From Bacillota bacterium (GTDB lineage: Bacteria > Bacillota > Clostridia > Acetivibrionales > Acetivibrionaceae), in NCBI GenBank assembly GCA_023398495.1, contig JAEWSG010000030.1, positions 1 to 32,589 of the forward strand: a DNA stretch of 32,589 nucleotides. Direction: 5' to 3'. Made by a program: the position numbers and the translations under genes. The notes below the pieces were generated by a model. The model searched no databases. It was not told where the DNA came from and saw only the letters and a list, made by a program, of their open reading frames with translations. Positions 26,179 to 32,589 of this stretch are shown here, piece after piece; position 1 is the first letter of the stretch, and every line of letters begins with the position of its first letter.

Positions 26179-27000
26179 ATGCTTTCTAAGGAGCTTGTCA
26201 GAAAAATAAGACAGATTGAGATAAAATCAAATAAATTGGTGGAAGAAATCTTTTCAGGTGAATACCGCTCCGGTTTCAGAGGTAGGGGAGTTGAATTTGA
26301 AGATATCAGGCAGTATTACCCTGGCGATGATGTCAGAAGCATTGACTGGAACGTCACTGCCCGCCACAACAATGCCTTTGTCAAGCAATTTTGCGAAGAA
26401 AGAGAACTGAACATGTTCCTTTTGATAGATGTATCCAGTTCTAACAGCTTTGGCAATAAAAAGGATTTAATTGCTCAAATAAGTGCTACCCTGGCCTTCT
26501 CAGCCAGTAAAAATAATGACAGGGTAGGTGTCGTTTTCTTTACTGATAAAGTTGAAAAATTTATACCTTCAGCAAATGGAAAAAAGCATGTTTTATCAAT
26601 TATTGAAAATATACTGAGTTTTCAACCCGAACATACCGGAACTGATCTTGCAAAATCCTTACAATATCTTAACCGCATTGTAAAGAAACGCAGTGTTGTT
26701 TTTGTTATATCTGACTTTCTTGATGACGGATATAAAAAAGACCTCAAAATCACTTCCGGAAGGCATGATTTGGTTTTAGTGCGTGTTGTCGACAGAGCTG
26801 AAGAAATGCTACCGGCTGGGGCGATATTTACCTTTGAAGACCTCGAAACTGGTGAAACCATTGTACTTGATAATCTGAAAACTGCACAAAGGCTTGACAC
26901 AGATGCAAATCTATTCAGGCGAAACCTTATAAACATCTATACGGATGAAGATTATGTAAAGCCCTTAAAACAATTCTTCAGAAGAAGGGGGCAGCGATGA
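26179..27000 (+). CDS. DUF58 domain protein (VWA-like)
   Basis: A 273-residue cytoplasmic DUF58 protein, the standard partner of MoxR ATPases. The family signature is present as YYPGDDVRSIDWNVTAR (46-62) followed by an EERELN segment. A VWA-type MIDAS motif D84-x-S86-x-S88 follows, with the later T/D positions in the GTDLA and ISDFL segments. Though the frame is open from 26122, ATG 26179 is chosen because AGGGGGAGGTG lies just upstream. The gap 26042-26178 has no recognisable gene; a possible TTGTAT-N18-TAATAG promoter may add transcription here. The next gene overlaps by ATGA. Confidence 0.92.
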   Translation: MLSKELVRKIRQIEIKSNKLVEEIFSGEYRSGFRGRGVEFEDIRQYYPGDDVRSIDWNVTARHNNAFVKQFCEERELNMFLLIDVSSSNSFGNKKDLIAQISATLAFSASKNNDRVGVVFFTDKVEKFIPSANGKKHVLSIIENILSFQPEHTGTDLAKSLQYLNRIVKKRSVVFVISDFLDDGYKKDLKITSGRHDLVLVRVVDRAEEMLPAGAIFTFEDLETGETIVLDNLKTAQRLDTDANLFRRNLINIYTDEDYVKPLKQFFRRRGQR

Positions 27001-27791
27001 AAAAGAGTAAATTTATAATTCTTGCGACAGTTTTAACCCTGCTTTTGGTTATTTCATCCGGTCATATATCAGCAGAAGAACGGAGTATTTATGTGGGTGA
27101 CTTAATCGAGTTAAAAGTCCAGTCACAGGATCTTACATTAGATGAAATCAAAGAAAAGTTTAAAGATTTTGAACTGATAAATACTTCGGATACTTCTGGT
27201 GGGTATATCTTAACACTCCGCAGTTTTGAAACCGGTGAGAAAACTGTACAATTAGGAGATACAGAAATTAAGATTATAGTTAAATCCACTCTTGATGAGA
27301 TAGAGAGAACTGGAATATATGAAGGTGATTTAAATCCCCAGGGTACAGGCTTTTATTTGCCATGGAAAAATATATTTATCAGCCTTGCCGGCATGTTTTT
27401 GGTAACAAGCGGTATTAATCTTTGGATATTCCTGAAAAAAAGGAAGGCTTCTTCATTATCCCCTTATCAGTATTTTATAAAAGGCATAAGTGATCTATCA
27501 ATAGAGCAGGATGATTATTTAGTAAGCTTAACTTCTCACTTTAAAGAATATCTTGAATCAACCTATTCATTTACTATAAGAGGTAAAACCTCCACTGAAA
27601 TTATCAATGAAATAAGCCGTATACCCGGTTTGAACAAAAATATCCCTGATATCAAGTCCTGGCTTGATGAATCTGATTATTATAAATTCTCTGCCGCTAC
27701 TGCACAAGTTGTAAAAAAAATGCAGCTTATGGGTAATCTGCAGGAATTAGTGACAAGAATTGATGAGACAAAAGAAGGAGTAACGCGATGA
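26997..27791 (+). CDS. Bat-operon single-pass membrane protein, uncharacterised
   Basis: A 264-residue protein with a signal peptide (about 1-26), a small extracytoplasmic domain (27-118), one membrane helix (about 124-146) and a helical cytoplasmic tail (150-264). It matches the position and layout of the small membrane protein found between DUF58 and BatA genes in other Bat operons. Its tail shares a general pattern with the BatD C-terminus (a YFIKGI-like start, then a helical region ending near LMGNLQELVTRID). The ATG overlaps the DUF58 stop (ATGA), and its own stop overlaps the next ATG the same way. No enzymatic motif is visible; a scaffold or adaptor role is inferred. Confidence 0.75.
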   Translation: MKKSKFIILATVLTLLLVISSGHISAEERSIYVGDLIELKVQSQDLTLDEIKEKFKDFELINTSDTSGGYILTLRSFETGEKTVQLGDTEIKIIVKSTLDEIERTGIYEGDLNPQGTGFYLPWKNIFISLAGMFLVTSGINLWIFLKKRKASSLSPYQYFIKGISDLSIEQDDYLVSLTSHFKEYLESTYSFTIRGKTSTEIINEISRIPGLNKNIPDIKSWLDESDYYKFSAATAQVVKKMQLMGNLQELVTRIDETKEGVTR

Positions 27792-28753
27792 AGTTTGCAA
27801 ATTTGCTTTTTCTTACTTTTATACCTTTAATAATATTATTGTTTTTCATAAACAAGAAAAAGGCAGCACTGAAGTTTTCCAGTGTAAAACTTCTAAAGAG
27901 CTATGGTTATAAAAATACTATCAAACACAAATTGGGCAGGTATTTCATACTTTCGGGCCTTATACTATTGGTATTTGCAATGGCAAGACCTCAACTGCCG
28001 AAAAATAATGAACAGCTGTCCAAGCAGGGTATCGATATAGCAGTGGCACTTGATGTATCCGGAACTATGCAATCCGTGGACTTCAAACCCAATAGACTTG
28101 AAGTTGCCCGTAAAACCATAGAGGATTTTGTACAGAAAAGACCTTCTGACAGGATCTCCTTGATTGTATTTGCCGGAACTGCATATACAAGAGTTCCATT
28201 AACACTTGATCATAATGTGGTAAGAGAGTCTTTGAAGGAAATATCTTTCGAATCTGTCAACGAAGGAGGTACAGCAATTGGTATGGCTATTTCCGTCGGA
28301 CTGAACAGACTAAAAAAAAGTGATTCTCCGTCGAGAATTATGATTGTAGTTACTGATGGAGCCAATAATGCCGGTTCTATCAACCCCGACACAGCAAGTG
28401 ATCTTGCTAACGAACTTGGAATCAAGATTTATACCATCGGTGTAGGTTCAGATAAAACCTATCTGCCTCAGGTAGTCTTTGGTCAGACTGTTTACCAGGA
28501 AGCGGAAGGAGATCTTAATGAAGACCTCCTCAAACAAATAGCTGAAACTACAAATGGTCAGTACTACCGTGCAAAGGACCCTGAAGCTTTGTCAAAGGTT
28601 TTTGATGATATAAATAAACTGGAAAAAACCCGATTTAACAAAGATGATTTTAAACAGTACACCGAACTAGCTTTTATATTAATAAAAATTGCTCTGTTCC
28701 TGCTAATGATTGGTATTTTCCTTGACCGTTTTTATTTTATCAGGATTCCATAG
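27788..28753 (+). CDS. BatA-like VWA membrane protein
   Basis: A 321-residue protein with two N-terminal membrane helices (about 3-21, 51-68), a VWA domain (about 82-270) and a C-terminal helix (about 297-317). The MIDAS is D89-x-S91-x-T93 (DVSGTM), where most BatA proteins have DxSxS; T162 (GGTAIG) and D190 (TDGANN) complete it. Thr can still offer a hydroxyl ligand, so metal binding is plausible. It overlaps the preceding gene by ATGA. A 133-nt gap, AT-rich and without a clear terminator, separates it from the next gene. Confidence 0.9.
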   Translation: MKFANLLFLTFIPLIILLFFINKKKAALKFSSVKLLKSYGYKNTIKHKLGRYFILSGLILLVFAMARPQLPKNNEQLSKQGIDIAVALDVSGTMQSVDFKPNRLEVARKTIEDFVQKRPSDRISLIVFAGTAYTRVPLTLDHNVVRESLKEISFESVNEGGTAIGMAISVGLNRLKKSDSPSRIMIVVTDGANNAGSINPDTASDLANELGIKIYTIGVGSDKTYLPQVVFGQTVYQEAEGDLNEDLLKQIAETTNGQYYRAKDPEALSKVFDDINKLEKTRFNKDDFKQYTELAFILIKIALFLLMIGIFLDRFYFIRIP

Positions 28754-28886
28754 CTTAGGGATAAAGAAAAAAAACTTTCTGTTTTCTTAACACCACAATA
28801 CCATTTAAGTCTAATTTTTTCATTATCCAAAGCAGGAACTTATATTTTAGTTATGCCTTAAATAGTAAAAAAGGAGGATCTTTCAA

Positions 28887-29873
28887 TTGAATCTTTTTGA
28901 GTTTAAGTATCCTATTAATATAATATATATCATATTTCCGCTAGCAAGCTTTATACTGCTTATTCTGGGCTACAGAAAAAGAGAAAGGATTCTTAGCCTG
29001 CTAAAAATCAAAACCGCCAGAGAATTTAAAATATTGCAAACCACCTTAGCAATTTTGGGGCTTTGTCTGATCCTTTTTTCTCTCTTAGGTCCCCAAAGCT
29101 TTATAGGACTTGAAAAGGTTAAAAAGGAGGGTCTTGACATCTATGTTCTGATCGACACATCTAAAAGTATGCTTGCCGAAGATATTAAACCTGATAGGTT
29201 AAGCCGGGCTAAGAATATCATAGAAAGTATACTAGATAATCTTAATGGCGATAGAATAGGCTTTATTCCGTTTTCTTCAGCGGCTTACATACAGATGCCA
29301 CTAACCGATGATTACGATTTGGCCCGTATGTTTCTTGATGTAATTGATACAGACATGATCGGAGGTGGAGGTACTAATGTAGGTACCGCACTCAGCCTTG
29401 CAGAAAAATCTTTTTCGCAGACCTCGAGTGCTGACAAGGTAGTAATTATTTTAAGTGACGGTGAGGAACACAACTCAAACAGCATCGATGTATTAAAGTC
29501 ATTTAAGGATAACCGTTTAAAAGTATTTACCATAGGTATAGGCACAGAAAAAGGCGGGCTGGTTCCCGATTACAGCTCTACAGGAGAACAGAGAACCGGC
29601 TACAAAAAAGATACTAACGGAGAGCCTGTCATGTCGAAACTGAACTCTGAAACACTAAAGAGTCTTGCCTCCGAAGGCAGTGGCTCATACTATCAAGCTT
29701 CGCTTGCAGGCAATGAAATCACCTCAATGGTAAAGAAAATATCCTCTTTGAAAAAGGATACTTACAAGACAGACGAGGTAAGGAGATTCAAGCAACTGTA
29801 TCAATTCTTTCTTGGACCTGGAATATTGCTGTTTTTAGCGGCTTATCTCCTACCCGAAAGGAGGAGTGCTTAA
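28887..29873 (+). CDS. BatB-like VWA membrane protein
   Basis: A 328-residue relative of the preceding protein. It has two N-terminal helices (about 10-28, 49-68), a VWA domain (about 84-290) and a C-terminal helix (about 307-322). The MIDAS is canonical: D90-x-S92-x-S94 (DTSKSM), T163 (GGGTNVG) and D191 (SDGEEHN). The gene starts with TTG behind AAGGAGGATC. The next gene begins in a TAATG overlap, with its ribosome site inside this gene. The two VWA proteins probably arose by duplication and may form a heteromer, as proposed for Bat proteins. Confidence 0.9.
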   Translation: MNLFEFKYPINIIYIIFPLASFILLILGYRKRERILSLLKIKTAREFKILQTTLAILGLCLILFSLLGPQSFIGLEKVKKEGLDIYVLIDTSKSMLAEDIKPDRLSRAKNIIESILDNLNGDRIGFIPFSSAAYIQMPLTDDYDLARMFLDVIDTDMIGGGGTNVGTALSLAEKSFSQTSSADKVVIILSDGEEHNSNSIDVLKSFKDNRLKVFTIGIGTEKGGLVPDYSSTGEQRTGYKKDTNGEPVMSKLNSETLKSLASEGSGSYYQASLAGNEITSMVKKISSLKKDTYKTDEVRRFKQLYQFFLGPGILLFLAAYLLPERRSA

Positions 29874-30766
29874 TGAAAATTGCTTCTTTAGTTTCAGGAC
29901 TGTTGGTTGTTGTGCTCCTGATATTGTTAATTACAGGCACAATTGATTTTGAAAACGATATATACAAATCTATAATTAACGGGAACCGGTTATACACAGC
30001 TAATAATTATGAGCAAGCTCTGGATGCTTATAAAACGGGATTAAGTATAAATTCTGAAGACTTAAGGCTAAACTATAACTCAGGTCAGGCCTCATACCGC
30101 CTGAATAAATATGAAGATGCTTTAGCGTACTATGCTAAAACTTCTGAAGCACCTGATAAATACCTAAATTCAGGTAATTCCAGCGTAAGGCTTGCCGAGG
30201 CTGCCAGTGATAATGCACAAAAACAACAATATTTCAGGCAGGCTCTTGAAACATACAAACAGGGAATAATTGCGTTTCCTGAAAACGTACCCTTAAAGTA
30301 TAATTATGAATACGTAAAAAGTAAGCTTGGTGATCAAGAGAGCAATAATGAACAAAATAATGAAAACCAGGAAAATAAAGAACAGAATAACCAGGATGAA
30401 AACTCTCAAAAAAATGAACAAACCGACAATTCACAGCAAAACGAACAGAACAAAGACTCCCAGCAAAATGAGAGTTCAGGACAAGAAGGTAATGAGGAAC
30501 AAAACCAGGAAAAATCAGAAAATCAGCAAGCATCACAGTCTGACCAAAACAAAGAACAGAATGAATCACAACTAGGAGAGCAAAACCAAGAGAATAATTC
30601 AGAACAGAAGGAACAAGCAGCCGAGCAGTCTGATTCTTCTCAAGCTGATCAAACTGACAGCCAAATTGCCAATGTGCTCAAAATGCTTGAGAAACAAGAA
30701 GAAGACAGCTTAAAAAATAATCAGGAAGAGAAAAGAAGTGCCAAGGGGGATGAATATGACTGGTAA
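29873..30766 (+). CDS. BatC-like TPR protein with a Gln/Asn/Glu-rich tail
   Basis: A 297-residue protein with an N-terminal membrane anchor or uncleaved signal (about 4-22), TPR-like helices (about 32-150; AxxAxxxYxxxL patterns such as EQALDAYKTGL and EDALAYYAKT), a low-complexity tail rich in Gln, Asn, Glu, Ser and Lys (about 155-262) and a charged helix at the end. BatC proteins use TPRs to bring Bat partners together. The tail is probably disordered. The gene shares one base with the batB-like stop (TAATG) and its own end overlaps the next gene by 11 bases. Confidence 0.85.
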   Translation: MKIASLVSGLLVVVLLILLITGTIDFENDIYKSIINGNRLYTANNYEQALDAYKTGLSINSEDLRLNYNSGQASYRLNKYEDALAYYAKTSEAPDKYLNSGNSSVRLAEAASDNAQKQQYFRQALETYKQGIIAFPENVPLKYNYEYVKSKLGDQESNNEQNNENQENKEQNNQDENSQKNEQTDNSQQNEQNKDSQQNESSGQEGNEEQNQEKSENQQASQSDQNKEQNESQLGEQNQENNSEQKEQAAEQSDSSQADQTDSQIANVLKMLEKQEEDSLKNNQEEKRSAKGDEYDW

Positions 30767-32426
30767 AAAAATAAAAATCAGCTTCTTGCTATTAATAATA
30801 ATTATATCTACGCTAGGAATGTATAGTAGTGTTCTGGCAAAAGATCCGGAATTTCGTTTGGATATAGATAGTTTAAACCTTCAAAAGGGGGAAGGTACTA
30901 CCTTAGTGCTCTCTCTTGTTAATGCTGAGGGTGCACAAATATCTGAAATCAGAGGCATGGAAAATTTTGAAATAATGTCTACTAATCAGTCAAATTCAAC
31001 CCAAATAATAAATGGAGATATATCCTATCAGATAAATATGAGCTACGTCATAATGCCCAAAAACGTTGGGCAGTTTAAACTACAGGGCAGCATTAACTAT
31101 AACGGTAAAACATATCAGACAAATGAGCTTACAGTCAATGTCAGTGAAGCTGAAGATTTGCCGACAGAAGGGGTATCCGATATATTTATAAAAACAATTA
31201 TCTCAGATGATGAGATATATTTAGGTCAAAAAGTAGTTCTGACTTACGAGTTGTACTCTCGCTATAATATCGAAGATTATGGCTTCAGAGATAACATTGA
31301 GATAAATGGATTCCTGTTAAAAGATCTTCCTCAGGATGATCTAAAGGCAGAATTTGTTTACCTTGATGGCAAAAAATACGTTAAATATGAAGTAAGACAA
31401 ATATATCTTTCGCCAATAAAAGCGGGTACCTTCAGCATACCGGAATACAATTTTCAGGTCAACATCTCTACAGGAGGAGGATTTTTTAGTTCTTCCGAAG
31501 CAAAGTACCTTAAAACTGAAGCAAAACAACTAACAGTAAAGCCTCTTCCTGCAAATAAACCTTCTGACTTTTCCGGAATAGTTGGCACTTTAAACCTTCA
31601 ATCGGAATACAGTCGTCAGGAAGTTCCATATGGTGATTCACTAACTCTTAAGGTAACTGCTTCCGGTAACTGTGACCTTTCGGCATTAGATAAAATATCT
31701 AAAAACTCAATTCCGGACTTTACCGTATACGAAACGGCAAAGGATATTCAAGAGAGTATTGTAGATAATCAGTATTCAGCTCAAAAGGAGTTTGAAATAA
31801 TATTGGTACCTGAAAAAAACGGTGAGGTAAAAATCAATCCAATTTATATCTCGTACTTTGACACTAAATTAGGTAGCTACAAAAAAGCCGAAATCCCAGG
31901 TGCCACCATTACCGTAACCGGTGAAGCACCACAGGTTCAGACTCAGGTGCAAACGCAAGACAGCGGTTCTTCAGTTAACCAAAAGGTAATAATAGATCAG
32001 GTGAACTATAACCCGAGGAATGAAGGATACCTTATAATTCAACTAAAAAAAGAGCACGTGTTTGTAGGCCTTATAGTATTTGCAATCCTAGCAATACTGG
32101 TTACAGCCGTTGTACTCCTAACTAAGCACCCAAGGAAGCAGGACCAAACTCTTGGCAATATGTACAAACAGTTGAAATACTCAAAGGACAAAAAAGAAAT
32201 ATACAGTATTTTGAACAACATGATCAAGTACCGCTTCAATTTGAGTTTAAAAGCAAGTTCGAAGGACGTCATCAAAGCGAAACTTGCACAACATAACCTT
32301 GATGACAAGGTGCTTGAAATAATGGACTATATGGAAAACAGCAAAAAGCAGGAGGTAAATAGCGAAGCCTTCTTAAAAGAGAGAGTGAACGAAATTTATA
32401 AAATGCTTGTCAACTCCATCGCATGA
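30756..32426 (+). CDS. BatD-like protein
   Basis: A 556-residue BatD-family protein, named for an oxygen-tolerance locus in Bacteroides. It has a signal peptide (about 1-28), an extracytoplasmic region with three or more beta-sandwich stretches (30-395), a membrane helix (about 434-458) and a cytoplasmic helical tail (460-556). The start at ATG 30756 is chosen because AAGGGGG ends six bases earlier; GTG 30738 and ATG 30750 are in frame but badly placed. It overlaps the TPR gene by 11 bases and ends the operon. Beyond the stop is a short palindrome and then a structured repeat, with no classical terminator. The biochemical role of BatD is not known. Confidence 0.88.
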   Translation: MTGKKIKISFLLLIIIISTLGMYSSVLAKDPEFRLDIDSLNLQKGEGTTLVLSLVNAEGAQISEIRGMENFEIMSTNQSNSTQIINGDISYQINMSYVIMPKNVGQFKLQGSINYNGKTYQTNELTVNVSEAEDLPTEGVSDIFIKTIISDDEIYLGQKVVLTYELYSRYNIEDYGFRDNIEINGFLLKDLPQDDLKAEFVYLDGKKYVKYEVRQIYLSPIKAGTFSIPEYNFQVNISTGGGFFSSSEAKYLKTEAKQLTVKPLPANKPSDFSGIVGTLNLQSEYSRQEVPYGDSLTLKVTASGNCDLSALDKISKNSIPDFTVYETAKDIQESIVDNQYSAQKEFEIILVPEKNGEVKINPIYISYFDTKLGSYKKAEIPGATITVTGEAPQVQTQVQTQDSGSSVNQKVIIDQVNYNPRNEGYLIIQLKKEHVFVGLIVFAILAILVTAVVLLTKHPRKQDQTLGNMYKQLKYSKDKKEIYSILNNMIKYRFNLSLKASSKDVIKAKLAQHNLDDKVLEIMDYMENSKKQEVNSEAFLKERVNEIYKMLVNSIA

Positions 32427-32464
32427 CCTTGGGTATATGAATAAATGTGAAGAAAAGTATTCCA

Positions 32465-32478
32465 GAAACTTAAGTTTC
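32465..32478. repeat. Perfect 14-bp palindrome after the BatD-like gene
   Basis: GAAACTTAAGTTTC is self-complementary, 39 nt past the stop. As RNA it would have no loop, so it is a weak terminator candidate at best; it may be a protein-binding site or chance. Confidence 0.35.
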
Positions 32479-32484
32479 GCAGTT

Positions 32485-32572
32485 TAGAGCCTGTAAATAC
32501 TCCTCGGGGTCGAGCAAAACTCGCTTCGCTCAAACAATGCTCTCCCTTTCCTCGTCGCATTAACAGGCTCTA
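32485..32572. repeat. Structured palindromic intergenic repeat, copy 2 (inverted)
   Basis: The outer stem TAGAGCCTGT (32485-32494) pairs perfectly with ACAGGCTCTA (32563-32572). Inside, a GTCGAGCA / TGCTCTC region pairs around AAACTCGCTTCGCTCAAACA (32517-32536), the exact reverse complement of 53-72. Stems differ from copy 1 in sequence but keep pairing. It follows the Bat operon and could help end its transcript. Confidence 0.8.
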
Positions 32573-32589
32573 CAACTTGCTTCACAATG

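Overview
This AT-rich window most likely comes from a spore-forming, flagellated clostridium. The evidence is a SleB/YpeB cortex-lysis pair, a YtvI-type sporulation membrane protein, a MotA/MotB stator pair, a DnaD-type protein with a DnaI-like helicase loader, several TTG starts behind strong AGGAGG sites, and a very large secreted protein ending in two carbohydrate-binding modules. The last point suggests a plant-fibre-degrading lineage such as Ruminiclostridium/Acetivibrio. The genus is an inference; no 16S rRNA or other marker is present.

Layout. 1-350: intergenic, with a structured palindromic repeat. 352-5010: ytvI (+) runs tail-to-tail into a minus-strand block read motA-motB, then (own promoter) a DUF1385/YqhQ-like membrane protein and prmC. 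5011-5564: repeats, a tRNA-Arg(ACG) with promoter and terminator, and the terminator of the next gene. 5565-17594: one 4009-residue secreted protein on the minus strand, built from 17 PPC-like repeats, about eight FN3 domains with interleaved Ig-like modules, one PKD domain, an unrecognised region of about 300 residues and two tandem CBM4/9-like modules. 17595-18051: divergent control region. 18052-20085: a DnaD/DnaB-like protein and a DnaI/DnaC-like ATPase. 20091-23431 (minus): a CPBP-family membrane protease, then ypeB and sleB. 23762-24880: an MGDG-synthase/UgtP-type glycosyltransferase bracketed by an inverted pair of about 88-bp repeats. 25088-32426: a complete MoxR-DUF58-Bat operon (AAA+ ATPase, DUF58 protein, small membrane protein, two VWA membrane proteins, a TPR protein, BatD). 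32427-32589: a second full copy of the structured repeat.

How the genes work together. SleB and YpeB form the standard cortex-hydrolysis pair used at germination. MotA and MotB form the proton-driven flagellar stator. The DnaD-like protein and the loader ATPase should act together to place the replicative helicase. The MoxR-Bat genes are tightly coupled (ATGA and TAATG overlaps) and should form a membrane-associated ATPase/VWA assembly; its substrate cannot be read from the sequence.

The least explained parts are non-coding. Repeats at the two window ends share a 20-nt apical sequence while their stems differ by compensatory changes. A second family of about 88 bp (two good copies and one shortened copy) also keeps its hairpins while the sequence changes. 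A short GTGCACGAAAA-type motif sits about 190 nt upstream of two unrelated genes in the same relative orientation. No transposase, integrase, CRISPR array or recognisable riboswitch was found.
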